64,000 nt of DNA from Streptomyces gobiensis (GCF_021216675.1 NZ_CP086120.1:4214501-4278500), one strand, 5' to 3'; counted from the stretch's first letter, positions 16,833-26,230 are shown. Program-made: numbers and translations. The notes: generated by a model not told the origin, from the sequence alone.

Positions 16833-17846
16833 ATGTCGTTGCTTTCCGTGGACGAACTGACCGTCACCTTCACCGGGCGCGGACACCGCGATGTGCGGGC
16901 CGTGTCGGGGGTGTCCTTCTCCGTTGACCAGGGCCAAGTCGTAGGCCTGGTGGGGGAGTCGGGCTGTGGCAAGAGCGTCACCTCCCTGGCCCTGATGGGG
17001 CTGCTGCCCGACCGTGGGGTCACGGTCGGCGGCCGGGCCGACTTCGACGGCACCGATCTGCTCTCCCTGAGCAGTGGCCGGATGCGCGATCTGCGTGGCT
17101 CCCAGCTGGCGATGATCTTCCAGGACCCGCTGTCCTCGCTCAACCCGGTGGTGCCCATCGGTGTGCAGGTCACCGAGATCCTCAACCGGCACCGGGGCAT
17201 CAAGGGCGAGGCGGCCCGAAAGGAGGCCGCCGCACTGCTGGACCGGGTGGGGATTCCGGACCCGGACCGGCGGCTGAAGGAGTATCCGCATCAGCTCTCC
17301 GGCGGTATGCGGCAGCGGGCCCTCATCGCGATGGCGGTGGCCTGCGCGCCCCGGCTGCTGATCGCCGATGAGCCGACCACCGCCCTCGATGTGACCATCC
17401 AGGCGCAGATCCTGGAACTTCTGAAGGAGCTCGTCGACCAGGAGGGCACCGCACTGCTGATGATCACCCACGATCTGGGGGTGGTCGCCGGGCTGTGCGA
17501 CCAGGTCAATGTGCTCTACGCGGGCAAGGTGGTGGAGTCCGCCGAGCGGCGGCCGCTGTTCGCGGCGCCCACCCACCCGTACGCCCATGGGCTGCTGGAG
17601 TCGATCCCACGGCTGGACGCCCCGCACGGTGAGCCGCTGAACCCGATCCGGGGTTCCATCAACGACACGATCGCCTGGGACGACGGCTGTGCCTTCGCAC
17701 CCCGCTGCGACTTCTACACCATGGAGTGTCTGACGGGGACTCCCGAACTGACAGAGCCACGGACGGCCGGGCACCAGGTCCGATGCGTGAACCCGGTGCT
17801 GTCCAAGAGCGCCACGGATCTGGAGAAGACGGAGGCCAGCTCATGA
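16833..17846 (+). CDS. Peptide ABC transporter ATPase (DppD/OppD type)
   Basis: This 337-residue ATPase starts at ATG 16833; the longer open frame upstream overlaps the permease. Walker A is GESGCGKS, the signature is LSGGMRQR, Walker B is LLIADEPTTALD, and the H-loop lies in ITHDLGVVAG. The C-terminal extension with cysteines (CAFAPRCDFYTMEC) is typical of the oligopeptide subfamily and often binds an iron-sulfur cluster. Its stop overlaps the next start (ATGA). Confidence 0.96.
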   Translation: MSLLSVDELTVTFTGRGHRDVRAVSGVSFSVDQGQVVGLVGESGCGKSVTSLALMGLLPDRGVTVGGRADFDGTDLLSLSSGRMRDLRGSQLAMIFQDPLSSLNPVVPIGVQVTEILNRHRGIKGEAARKEAAALLDRVGIPDPDRRLKEYPHQLSGGMRQRALIAMAVACAPRLLIADEPTTALDVTIQAQILELLKELVDQEGTALLMITHDLGVVAGLCDQVNVLYAGKVVESAERRPLFAAPTHPYAHGLLESIPRLDAPHGEPLNPIRGSINDTIAWDDGCAFAPRCDFYTMECLTGTPELTEPRTAGHQVRCVNPVLSKSATDLEKTEASS

Positions 17847-18898
17847 GCCTGCTCGAACTGGACGGTGTGAAGGTCCACTTCCCGGTCAAGAAGGGCATCT
17901 TCTTCGACCGTACGGTCGGCCATGTCTACGCCGTTGACGGTGTCTCGCTCTCCGTCGCGCCCGGTCAGACATACGGCCTGGTCGGTGAGTCCGGCTGTGG
18001 CAAGACGACGCTCGGCCGGGCCATTCTGCGGCTGGTCGACATCACCGCTGGCGACGTCGTCTTCGACGGCACGGACCTGGCGAAGCTGCCGGATGAGGAG
18101 ATGCGCCGCTTCCGCCGCCGGCTGCAGATGGTGTTCCAGGATCCGCTGGGCAGCCTCAACCCGCGGCAGAACATCGAGTCGATCCTCTCCGAGGGCATGG
18201 CCGCGCATGGCATCGGCGCCGACCAGGAGGAACGGCGCGGCAGAATCCAGCAGATCCTGACGAAGGTCGGTCTGCCGACGAACGCGCTCTCCCGCTATCC
18301 CCATGAGTTCTCCGGCGGACAGCGGCAGCGCATCGGCATCGCCCGTGCGCTGGTGCTGGAACCGGACGTGATCATCTGTGATGAGCCGGTCTCCGCGCTG
18401 GATGTGTCCATCCAGGCGCAGGTGATCAACCTGCTGGAGGAGCTGCAGGAATCCATGGGCCTGACCTATGTGGTCATCGCCCATGACCTGGCCGTGGTGC
18501 GGCATATCTCCGATGTCGTCGGGGTGATGTACCTGGGCTCGCTGGTGGAAGAGGCGGCCAGCGACACGCTGTACGCCGAGCCCAAGCACCCGTACACCAG
18601 GGCGCTGATGTCGGCCGTGCCGGTGCCCGATCCAGCGGTCGAGGACAGCCGGGAGCGCATCCTGCTCACCGGCGATCTCCCCTCACCGGCGAATCCGCCC
18701 ACCGGATGCCGCTTCCACACCCGGTGTCCCTGGAAGCAGGAGAAGCTCTGTGCCACCGAACGCCCGGAGCTCAAGGACCTCGGTGGCGGCCACAAGGTGG
18801 CGTGTCACTACGCCGCCGAGATCGCGGCCGGCACGGTCCAGCGGCGTGGCGACGGGAGCGCGGCGGCGCTGGCGCTGACTCCGGCGGCCCCGGACTGA
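17843..18898 (+). CDS. Peptide ABC transporter ATPase (DppF/OppF type)
   Basis: This 351-residue second ATPase starts at ATG 17843, overlapping the previous stop. It shows VKVHFPVKKGIFF typical of the F subunit, Walker A GESGCGKTT, signature FSGGQRQR, Walker B VIICDEPVSALD and a C-terminal cysteine cluster (CRFHTRCPWKQEKLC). It pairs with the preceding ATPase to power uptake and ends the operon. Confidence 0.96.
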   Translation: MSLLELDGVKVHFPVKKGIFFDRTVGHVYAVDGVSLSVAPGQTYGLVGESGCGKTTLGRAILRLVDITAGDVVFDGTDLAKLPDEEMRRFRRRLQMVFQDPLGSLNPRQNIESILSEGMAAHGIGADQEERRGRIQQILTKVGLPTNALSRYPHEFSGGQRQRIGIARALVLEPDVIICDEPVSALDVSIQAQVINLLEELQESMGLTYVVIAHDLAVVRHISDVVGVMYLGSLVEEAASDTLYAEPKHPYTRALMSAVPVPDPAVEDSRERILLTGDLPSPANPPTGCRFHTRCPWKQEKLCATERPELKDLGGGHKVACHYAAEIAAGTVQRRGDGSAAALALTPAAPD

Positions 18899-18917
18899 CC
18901 CGCCGGTCCCGACGGCC

Positions 18918-19541
18918 TCAGCCCTGCTCGTACTCCTCGCCCGGGTGCGGGCGGGGCAGATGCAGGCCGAAGTACATCGCGCCGATCCGCAGTGCGAAGA
19001 CGAGTCCGGCCGACACCACGGTGGCGGGCGTCTGGGCCACCTCCAGCCAGTGCAGGATCAGATAGCAGAGCGCACCGGCGAACGCGGCGGTGGCGTAGAC
19101 GTCCTCGCGCAGCAGCAGGGGCGGGAACTCCCCGCACAGGATGTCGCGGATGACCTCGCCCGTCACCCCGGTGAGTACGGCGAGGATGAGTACCGCCAGC
19201 GGGGTGACACCGGTCTCAATGGCGGCCCGGGCGCCGATCACCGTCACCACGGCGAGGCCGACGGCGTCGACCAGCAGAAGTGAGCGGTGCGGCAGCTTCC
19301 AGAAGCGCAGATAGATCATGGTGCCGATGCCCACACTGCCCACGACGGTGAGCAGCACCCAGTCGTGGGTCCAGTAGAGCGGGTGCCGGTTGAGGATGAG
19401 CTCGCGCAGCGTACCGCCGGACATCGCGGCGATGAAGGCGAGCATCAGGCCCCCGAAGGGATCCATGTTCGCGCGGTGTGCCGCCAGCACCCCGCTGGCG
19501 GCGAAGGCGGAGACACCCACCAGGAAGACCACATGCAGCAT
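18918..19541 (-). CDS. TRIC-family cation channel (UPF0126)
   Basis: This 207-residue membrane protein starts at ATG 19541; the longer frame upstream is unlikely because it is soluble in character and overlaps the divergent gene. Two repeated halves each carry a hydrophobic pair and a glycine-rich motif (MLAFIAAMSGGTLRELILN and VLTGVTGEVIRDILCGEF). This is the mark of trimeric intracellular cation channel relatives, which pass K+ and Na+. The tail is hydrophilic. It is convergent with the peptide transporter operon and divergent from the thioesterase. Confidence 0.88.
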   Translation of the reverse strand: MLHVVFLVGVSAFAASGVLAAHRANMDPFGGLMLAFIAAMSGGTLRELILNRHPLYWTHDWVLLTVVGSVGIGTMIYLRFWKLPHRSLLLVDAVGLAVVTVIGARAAIETGVTPLAVLILAVLTGVTGEVIRDILCGEFPPLLLREDVYATAAFAGALCYLILHWLEVAQTPATVVSAGLVFALRIGAMYFGLHLPRPHPGEEYEQG

Positions 19542-19583
19542 GAGGGGATCATCCCAGTAGTAGAAAGCTGTACGGTTCACCGT

Positions 19584-20432
19584 ATGACCGAGGCAACTAT
19601 CGGGCGCAGTGAGTTCGACCGTGATACCCAGGTGCAGCTGCGTGAGCCGGGCGTGTACGACATCGACCTCCCCTCGGGCTGGGCGATCGGCGGAGCCCTC
19701 AACGGCGGCTATCTGCTGGCCGTACTGGGCCGCTCCCTCAGCGAGGCGCTGGCACACCCCGACCCGTTCACCATCACCGCTCACTATCTGACCGCCACCC
19801 TGCCCGGGCCCGCCGTCATCCGCACCGATCCCGCGCCGAGCGGCCGCAGTCTGTCCACCGGCTCGGCCAGGCTGCTCCAGCTCACCGAGGACGGCACCGA
19901 GGCCGAGCGCATCCGGGTCCTGGCCACCTACGGCGATCTGGGCGCCCTGCCCGGCGATGTCCGTACCGCCGCCAAACCACCGGAGCTGCCGCCCTACGAG
20001 CAGTGCCTCGGCTCACAGGACAACCCCGGTCACGCCACCGGTGCCCCCAGCACACCGCCGATCGCCGCCCGGCTCGATCTGCGGCTCGACCCGGCCACCG
20101 TCGGCTGGGCACTGGGCGCTCCCAGCGGACGCGGCGAGATGCGCGCCTGGTTCGGGCTGGCCGACGGCCGCGACCAGGACCCGCTCTCCCTGCTGCTCGC
20201 GGTCGACGCCCTGCCGCCAACCGCCTTCGAACTGGGCGTCAAGGGCTGGGTGCCGACCGTGGAGCTCACCGCCCATATCCGCTGCCGCCCGGCCCCCGGT
20301 CCGGTCCGGATCGCGATCACCACCCGTAATCTCGCGGGCGGTTACCTGGAGGAGGACGCGGAGGTCTGGGACAGCCAGGACCGGCTCGTCGCCCAGTCCC
20401 GGCAGCTGGCGCGGATACCGTCCGGCAGCTGA
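19584..20432 (+). CDS. Acyl-CoA thioesterase-like (double hotdog) protein
   Basis: This 282-residue protein starts at ATG 19584. The N-terminal half has GWAIGGALNGGYLLAVLGRSL, characteristic of thioesterase-family hotdog folds, then HYLTATLPGPAVI. The C-terminal half repeats the pattern with WVPTVELTAHIRCRP. The two-domain arrangement fits type II acyl-CoA thioesterases. The substrate is unknown. The gene is convergent with mnmA, separated by only seven bases. Confidence 0.85.
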   Translation: MTEATIGRSEFDRDTQVQLREPGVYDIDLPSGWAIGGALNGGYLLAVLGRSLSEALAHPDPFTITAHYLTATLPGPAVIRTDPAPSGRSLSTGSARLLQLTEDGTEAERIRVLATYGDLGALPGDVRTAAKPPELPPYEQCLGSQDNPGHATGAPSTPPIAARLDLRLDPATVGWALGAPSGRGEMRAWFGLADGRDQDPLSLLLAVDALPPTAFELGVKGWVPTVELTAHIRCRPAPGPVRIAITTRNLAGGYLEEDAEVWDSQDRLVAQSRQLARIPSGS

Positions 20433-20439
20433 CCTGACG

Positions 20440-21576
20440 TCAGCCGCAGGCCGCGGTGGTACGCGGCCGCTGTGTGCTGGCGATGGTCGCCGAGCCGACC
20501 ACCCGGGTGCCGTCGTAGAGCACGATCGCCTGGCCCGGGGCCACACCGCGCACCGGCTCGGTGAAGCCGACCCGCAGCTCATCGTCGACGAGCTCCGCTG
20601 TGACCGGTGTCTCCCCGCCATGGGCGCGAAGCTGCGCGGTGTATGTGCCCGGCCCGCTCGGGGCGGTGCCGCACCAGCGGGGCTTGATGGCGGTGAGGGC
20701 GGTCACGTCCAGGGCCTCGGCCGGGCCGACGGTGACGGTGTTGTCCACCGGGGAGATGTCCAGAACGTAGCGGGGCTTGCCGTCCGGGGCCGGATGGCCG
20801 ATACGCAGGCCCTTGCGCTGGCCGATGGTGAAGCCGTACGCGCCGTCGTGGCTGCCGAGCTTGTGACCCTCCTCATCGAGGATGTCGCCCTCGGCGGTGC
20901 CGAGGTGCCTGCTGAGGAAGCCCTGGGTGTCGCCGTCGGCGATAAAGCAGATGTCGTGACTGTCCGGCTTCTTCGCGACGGCCAGACCACGGCGCTCGGC
21001 CTCGGCCCGGATCTCGTCCTTGGTGGTGAGCGTGTCACCCAGCGGGAACATCGCGTGGGCTAGCTGCTGCTCGTCCAGGACGCCCAGGACGTAGGACTGG
21101 TCCTTGGCCATGTCGGATGCGCGGTGCAGCTCACGGCTGCCGTCGTCGTTGAGTACGACGGTGGCGTAGTGGCCGGTGCAGACCGCGTCGAAGCCGAGGG
21201 CGAGGGCCTTGTCGAGCAGCGCCGCGAACTTGATCTTCTCGTTGCAGCGGAGGCAGGGGTTGGGGGTGCGGCCCGCCTCGTACTCCGCGATGAAGTCCTC
21301 CACGACATCCTCGCGGAACCGCTCGGCGAGATCCCATACATAGAAGGGGATGCCGATGACGTCGGCGGCGCGGCGGGCGTCGCGGGAGTCCTCGATGGTG
21401 CAGCAGCCACGGGCCCCGGTGCGGAACGATTGCGGGTTCGCGGAGAGGGCCAGATGGACGCCGGTCACATCGTGCCCGGCGTCTGCTGCGCGGGCGGCGG
21501 CGACGGCGGAGTCCACGCCGCCGGACATGGCGGCCAGTACGCGGAGCCGCTGGCGCGGCGGGGTCGAGTGAGTCAT
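20440..21576 (-). CDS. mnmA: tRNA-specific 2-thiouridylase
   Basis: This 378-residue enzyme adds sulfur to uridine 34 of certain tRNAs. The N-terminal ATP pyrophosphatase loop is AMSGGVDSAVAA. Catalytic cysteines lie in GRTPNPCLRCNEKIKF and DSHDICFIADGDTQGFL. The C-terminal beta domain is intact. Sulfur would come from a cysteine desulfurase such as the one encoded nearby at 22728-23891 on the same strand, though an amidase gene lies between them on the other strand. Confidence 0.96.
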   Translation of the reverse strand: MTHSTPPRQRLRVLAAMSGGVDSAVAAARAADAGHDVTGVHLALSANPQSFRTGARGCCTIEDSRDARRAADVIGIPFYVWDLAERFREDVVEDFIAEYEAGRTPNPCLRCNEKIKFAALLDKALALGFDAVCTGHYATVVLNDDGSRELHRASDMAKDQSYVLGVLDEQQLAHAMFPLGDTLTTKDEIRAEAERRGLAVAKKPDSHDICFIADGDTQGFLSRHLGTAEGDILDEEGHKLGSHDGAYGFTIGQRKGLRIGHPAPDGKPRYVLDISPVDNTVTVGPAEALDVTALTAIKPRWCGTAPSGPGTYTAQLRAHGGETPVTAELVDDELRVGFTEPVRGVAPGQAIVLYDGTRVVGSATIASTQRPRTTAACG

Positions 21577-21659
21577 AACCCTTCCAGGGTACGGGCCCGG
21601 TTCGTCCGGCTCCCCCTTGGCGCGGGCTCGCGCGGGGTGGCCCTGTCGCTGGGCCGTGC

Positions 21660-22015
21660 CCGCGCGCCCACCCCACTGCCGGGGTGGGGGTTTCCCCGTA
21701 CCGGCTCCCCCGCGCGGCGGGACTCGACCCGGATGCGGGGCGCCGTGGTGGGTTTCCCCAATTCCCGCCCCTTCCCGGAAACCGGGGCTTCGCCCCGGGC
21801 CCCCGGGGTTGGCCCGGTGCGGGCCGGTGGGCGGGTGTTGTGCCCACCCTCCCCCATAGCCTTAAGGGCATGGGGGGACCCCCATCGCCCCTCTGGGGGC
21901 ACCTCCCAGACGAAGTCTGGGGGAGGCCCGAGTGCCCACAACACGGGGGTGGGGGTCTGGGGGCGGCAGCCCCCAGGTTCGGGAAGGGGCGGGGTTGGGG
22001 AAGCCACCCGTTCCC
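21660..22015 (+). repeat. Dispersed GC-rich intergenic repeat, copy 1 (interrupted)
   Basis: Between mnmA and the amidase gene lies a copy of a repeat also found at 32640-32880 and, reversed, at 57060-57260. Shared blocks include gggtttcccc, cccgccccttcccggaaacc, ggcccggtgcgggccggtgg and gagtgcccacaac. This copy contains an extra palindromic stretch near 21845-21930 not present in the others. No gene is apparent in 21577-22084. Confidence 0.85.
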
Positions 22016-22084
22016 GGTGGAACTGTGGGGGTGGTGGGGACGTTTAGGGGCTGGAGGAGCGGAGCTATCACATCGGGGGCGGGC

Positions 22085-22735
22085 ATGGCGGCGGAGCCGG
22101 AAGCGCGGGGGGTCAGTCGGCGGGCCCTGCTCATCGGCGGCGGGACGGCAGTCGCGCTCGGGGGAGCCGGGTACGCCGCGCGGGACGAGCTCCGGCGCTG
22201 GTGGTGGCGGCTGCCCGGCACGCACAAGCCGCGTAAAGAGGGCGAGGTCGACTTCCGGGGAGCCCAGTGGGTCGCCGCCTCGACCGCGAACTGGCGGCGG
22301 GCCAGTCGCCCGTACGACTACACCATCGACCGCGTGGTCATCCATGTCATCGAGGGCAGCTACCCCATCGCGCTGAAGGTCTTCCAGGACCCCGCACACG
22401 GCGCCGCCGCCCACTACGTCGTGCGCACCTCCGACGGCCGGGTGGCGCAGACGGTCCGCGAGCTCGATGTGGCGTATCACGCGGGGAACCGCTCGTACAA
22501 CGAGCGCAGCATCGGAATTGAGCACGAGGGCTTTGTCGACCGGCCCGAGGCCTTTACCGACGATATGTACCGGGCTTCGGCCCGGCTGACGGCCGATATA
22601 TGCGCGCGCCATGACATTCCCAGGGACCGTGAGCACATCGTGGGTCATAACGAGGTGCCGGGCGCGGACCATACGGATCCGGGGAAGCACTGGGACTGGG
22701 ACCGTTACATACGGATGGTGCGGGCGGCTAGCTGA
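22085..22735 (+). CDS. N-acetylmuramoyl-L-alanine amidase, Tat-type signal
   Basis: From ATG 22085 the product is 216 residues; the open frame starts earlier, but that part is repeat DNA. Residues 10-30 carry SRRALLIGGGTAVALGGAG, a twin-arginine type signal. The Amidase_2 domain has zinc-ligand candidates in VVIHVIEGSY and GADHTDPGKHWDW, plus the family's GIEHEG. It would cut the peptide from cell-wall glycan outside the membrane. Its last eight bases overlap the end of the convergent cysteine desulfurase gene. Confidence 0.9.
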   Translation: MAAEPEARGVSRRALLIGGGTAVALGGAGYAARDELRRWWWRLPGTHKPRKEGEVDFRGAQWVAASTANWRRASRPYDYTIDRVVIHVIEGSYPIALKVFQDPAHGAAAHYVVRTSDGRVAQTVRELDVAYHAGNRSYNERSIGIEHEGFVDRPEAFTDDMYRASARLTADICARHDIPRDREHIVGHNEVPGADHTDPGKHWDWDRYIRMVRAAS

Positions 22736-23891
22736 GGCCCGCCGTACGGGCCCGTTCCACAGCCGGGCCGATGGCCTCCGCCACGGCCTCCACATCGGCC
22801 TTCGTCGAGGTGTGCCCCAGCGAGAAACGCAGCGTGCCGCGCGCCAGCTCCGGGTCGGCGCCGGTGGCCAGCACCACATGGCTGGGCTGGGCGATGCCCG
22901 CCGTACAGGCCGAGCCCGTTGAGCACTCGATGCCCTGTGCGTCCAGCAGAAGCAGCAGTGAATCGCCCTCACAGCCGGGGAAGGCGAAGTGCGCGTTGGC
23001 CGGGAGGCGGTCCATGGGGTCACCGCCGAGTACGGCGTCCGGCACGGCGGCCCGTACGGCGGCGATCAGCGTGTCCCGCAGCGTGCCGATGTCCCGGGCG
23101 AACTCCTCGCGCCGCTCGGCCGCCAGCTCCGCGGCCACCGCGAAGGCGGCGATCGCCGGGACGTCCAAGGTCCCGGAGCGTACGTCCCGTTCCTGGCCGC
23201 CGCCGTGCAGCAGCGGCTCGGGGGTCTGGTCACGGCCGAGCAGCAGTGCCCCGATGCCATAGGGGCCGCCGATCTTGTGGCCGCTGACGGTCAGCGCGGA
23301 CAGCCCGGACGCCGCGAAGTCCACCGCGGTCTGGCCGACGGCCTGCACCGCGTCGGAGTGCAGCGGGACATCGAACTCCCGGGCCACCGAGGCCAGTTCC
23401 CCGATGGGCAGGATGGTGCCGATCTCGTTGTTCGCCCACATCACGGTGGCCAGCGCCACATCGCCCGGCTCCCGCTCGATCGCCTCGCGCAGCGCCTCGG
23501 AGTGCACCCGCCCGTAGCCGTCCACCGGCAACCACTCGATCCGGGCGCCTTCGTGGTCCGCCAGCCAGTGCACCGCGTCCAGCACGGCATGATGCTCGAC
23601 GGGGCTCGTCAGCACCCGTCTGCGAGCGGGGTCGGCCGCGACGCGCGCCCAGTACAGGCCCTTCACCGCCAGGTTGTCGGCTTCGGTGCCGCCCGCGGTG
23701 AAGACCACCTCGCTGGGCCGGGCGCCCAGCGCCGCGGCGAGCCGTTCGCGGGCCTCCTCGACGGTACGGCGGGCCCGCCGCCCGGCGCCGTGCAGGGAGG
23801 AGGGGTTTCCGGTGACGGCGAGCTGGGCGGTCATCTCCCGCACCGCCTCCGGGAGCATGGGTGTGGTGGCGGCGTGATCGAGGTAGGCCAT
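22728..23891 (-). CDS. Cysteine desulfurase (NifS/IscS family)
   Basis: This 387-residue PLP enzyme releases sulfur from cysteine for tRNA thiolation and iron-sulfur clusters. The PLP lysine is K206 in VSGHKIGGPYGIG, and the sulfur-carrying Cys region is CSTGSACTAG with C324 and C329. It opens MAYLDHAATTP, typical for the family. Its proximity to mnmA suggests it feeds tRNA 2-thiouridine synthesis. The 3' end overlaps the amidase gene by eight bases. Confidence 0.95.
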   Translation of the reverse strand: MAYLDHAATTPMLPEAVREMTAQLAVTGNPSSLHGAGRRARRTVEEARERLAAALGARPSEVVFTAGGTEADNLAVKGLYWARVAADPARRRVLTSPVEHHAVLDAVHWLADHEGARIEWLPVDGYGRVHSEALREAIEREPGDVALATVMWANNEIGTILPIGELASVAREFDVPLHSDAVQAVGQTAVDFAASGLSALTVSGHKIGGPYGIGALLLGRDQTPEPLLHGGGQERDVRSGTLDVPAIAAFAVAAELAAERREEFARDIGTLRDTLIAAVRAAVPDAVLGGDPMDRLPANAHFAFPGCEGDSLLLLLDAQGIECSTGSACTAGIAQPSHVVLATGADPELARGTLRFSLGHTSTKADVEAVAEAIGPAVERARTAGLS

Positions 23892-24006
23892 GGTGTGGCC
23901 AATTCTACGAGCCCGTGGTCAAGCGCTCCGGGGCGCATACCGGGCGCGCGTGTGCGCTAGTACCGAATCGGCCAACCATGCCGTCTACGGCCCGGATCAG
24001 CCCCGC

Positions 24007-24483
24007 TCAGCTGCGGGTGTTCTCGGCCTGGAACATCCAGTGCTGCTTCTCGAGGTCACCGATGAGGTTGATGAAGACATCCTGGGTGACCAGGTCGGCC
24101 TCGCCCACCGCGTTCATGTGCTCGCGCATCCGGGTGATCACAGAGGTGAGGGCGACGACCATCGTCTGTACCGCCTCGGTGTCCTGCTGCCAGCCTTCCG
24201 TCACCGGGCCGATGCCGCTGCCCTCGGCGACGGTACGGACCCGGCCGTCCGGGGAGACCCCCAGGGCGGAGGCGCGCTCAGCGACGGTGTCGGAGTATTT
24301 CCGCGCGGTGTTCACGATCTCATCGAGCTGGAAGTGAATCGTCCGGAAACGTGGTCCCACCACGTTCCAGTGGATCTGCTTGGCGACCAGGGAAAGGTCG
24401 ACGAGATCCACCAAGGCGCCCTGGAGCGCCTGGCCGACGACCTTGAGGTCCTGCTCCGGCAGTGTGCTTTTGACGGCATACAT
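24007..24483 (-). CDS. Dps-family ferritin-like DNA protection protein
   Basis: This 158-residue protein has the Dps ferroxidase motif across the dimer interface in KQIHWNVVGPRFRTIHFQLDEI. It forms 12-subunit shells that oxidise and store iron and may bind DNA under stress. A good ribosome site (GAGGAAAG) precedes ATG 24483. No DNA-binding tail beyond the short N-terminus is obvious. It stands 82 bases downstream of the MreB-like gene on the same strand. Confidence 0.93.
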   Translation of the reverse strand: MYAVKSTLPEQDLKVVGQALQGALVDLVDLSLVAKQIHWNVVGPRFRTIHFQLDEIVNTARKYSDTVAERASALGVSPDGRVRTVAEGSGIGPVTEGWQQDTEAVQTMVVALTSVITRMREHMNAVGEADLVTQDVFINLIGDLEKQHWMFQAENTRS

Positions 24484-24565
24484 CCGTTGATCACTTTCCT
24501 CGCTGTCGAGTGATTTGTACCGTTTTGGTCAGCGTACAACGGAGGAGCGGTGTCAGCACTCAGGG

Positions 24566-25588
24566 TTACGCCACCGCGGCTGCTGCCGGAGAGCTGAAGA
24601 CCGTTTCCAGCTGGTCGAACTCCTCCAGACAGCGCCCGGTGCCCAGCGCGACACAGTCCAGCGGGGCATCGGCCACGATCACCGGCATGCCGGTCTCCTG
24701 GATGAGTCGCTGATCCAGCCCGTGCAGCAGCGCGCCGCCACCGGTCAGTACGATGCCGCGCTCCATGATGTCGCCGTAGAGCTCGGGCGGGCATGCGTCA
24801 AAGGCGGTGCTCACCGCGTCGACGATGGCCTGAACGGGGGATTCGATCGCCTCCAGCACGGCCTCCGTGCTCAGTTCGACGCTCTTGGGCATGCCGGTGC
24901 TCTTGTCCCGGCCGCGCACCGGAATCAGGGACTCCTGCCCGATGACCATCTTGATCTCTTCAGCGGTCCGCTCGCCGACCGCTATCGCGTGCTGCTTTTC
25001 GATATAGCCGGCGATGGCCGTGTCCAGCGTGTCCCCGGCGACCCGGGCGGAGTGCGAGGCGACCATGCCGCCCAGCGAGATAATGGCGATCTCGGTGGAG
25101 CCGCCACCGATGTCCACCACCATGATGCCGCGCGCCTCATGCACCGGCAGTCCGGCACCGATGGCGGCGGCCATCGGCTCCTCGATCAGATGCACCGACT
25201 TGGCGCCCGCCCGGGACGCGGTCTGCAGCACGGCACGGCGCTCAACGCCGGTCACCCCGCTGGGAACGCAGACGATCACCCGGGGCGCACGGACCCGGCC
25301 CCGCCGCCGGGCCTTCCGGATGAACGCGCGCAGCATGCCCTCGGCGGCTTCGAAGTCCGTGATGACACCGCCCTTGAGCGGACGGGTGGCGACGATGGAG
25401 CCAGGAGTACGGCCTACGGCCTCTCTGGCTTCGTGGCCGACCGCCAGCACCTCCCCGGTGCGGGAGTCGATGGCCACGACCGAGGGTTCATTCAGGATCA
25501 CGCCGCGCCCGCGGGCGTAGACGAGGGTGTTGGCGGTGCCGAGATCTATGCCGATGTCCCGGGTGCTGAACGGTGTGCTCTTTGCCAT
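24566..25588 (-). CDS. MreB/Mbl-like bacterial actin
   Basis: I chose ATG 25588, giving 340 residues beginning MAKSTPFSTRDIGIDLGTANTL; the frame extends upstream but without family similarity. Actin-fold motifs are the phosphate-1 loop (DIGIDLGTANTLVYARG), phosphate-2 loop (MVVDIGGGSTEIAI) and adenosine motif (GIVLTGGGALLHG). It polymerises under the membrane to guide wall synthesis. No mreC, mreD or rod genes lie alongside, so it is a stand-alone paralogue, most like the Mbl-type proteins Streptomyces uses in sporulation. Confidence 0.92.
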   Translation of the reverse strand: MAKSTPFSTRDIGIDLGTANTLVYARGRGVILNEPSVVAIDSRTGEVLAVGHEAREAVGRTPGSIVATRPLKGGVITDFEAAEGMLRAFIRKARRRGRVRAPRVIVCVPSGVTGVERRAVLQTASRAGAKSVHLIEEPMAAAIGAGLPVHEARGIMVVDIGGGSTEIAIISLGGMVASHSARVAGDTLDTAIAGYIEKQHAIAVGERTAEEIKMVIGQESLIPVRGRDKSTGMPKSVELSTEAVLEAIESPVQAIVDAVSTAFDACPPELYGDIMERGIVLTGGGALLHGLDQRLIQETGMPVIVADAPLDCVALGTGRCLEEFDQLETVFSSPAAAAVA

Positions 25589-25691
25589 GTGACCTGACCC
25601 CGCTACTTTCGAGTGCGTTCGCCGGAAATGTCGTGCTCGTCGTGCAGCATACTCACCGATCGGGAATCGCGCGGGGCATAGGGTGCCGACC

Positions 25692-26216
25692 ATGCGGATA
25701 TGCGTCTTCTGCTCGGCCGCCGAGCTCGACGAGGTCTACACCGCTCCGGCCAGGGAGTTCGCCCGGCTCATCGGCGAGCGCGGACACACCCTGGTCTGGG
25801 GCGGCTCGGATGCCGGACTGATGAAGGTGATGGCGGACGGAGTACGGGAGTCCGGCGGGCGGCTGGTCGGAGTATCGGTGGAGTTCCTCCAGCACACGGT
25901 ACGCCCGGAGGCGGACGAGATGATCGTCACGGTCAGCCTCGCGGAGCGCAAGGCCCAACTCCTGGAGCGCGCGGACGCCATTGTGGTGATGGTCGGCGGG
26001 ACCGGCACGCTGGACGAGGCCACCGAGATCCTGGAGCTGAAGAAACACGGCATGCACGCCAAGCCAGTCGTGGTGCTGAACACCGCCGGTTTTTACGACG
26101 GATTGCGGCAGCAGATGGAGCGGATGGACATCGAGGGCTTTCTTCCGCTGCCGCTGGCCGAGTTGGTCGTCTTCGCGGACAACAGCGACCAGGCGCTCAA
26201 GCTGCTTGGGGCATAA
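25692..26216 (+). CDS. LOG-family phosphoribohydrolase (TIGR00730)
   Basis: From ATG 25692 the product is 174 residues; a GTG at 25683 in frame is the alternative. It shows the LOG/lysine-decarboxylase-like fold marks WGGSDAGLMKVMADG and the PGGxGTxxE-type motif as VGGTGTLDEATEI. Plant and actinobacterial homologues release free cytokinin-like bases from their nucleotide 5'-monophosphates. The actual substrate here is unknown. The SDR gene follows after 14 bases and may be co-transcribed. Confidence 0.9.
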   Translation: MRICVFCSAAELDEVYTAPAREFARLIGERGHTLVWGGSDAGLMKVMADGVRESGGRLVGVSVEFLQHTVRPEADEMIVTVSLAERKAQLLERADAIVVMVGGTGTLDEATEILELKKHGMHAKPVVVLNTAGFYDGLRQQMERMDIEGFLPLPLAELVVFADNSDQALKLLGA

Positions 26217-26230
26217 GGGATCATGGGGGC

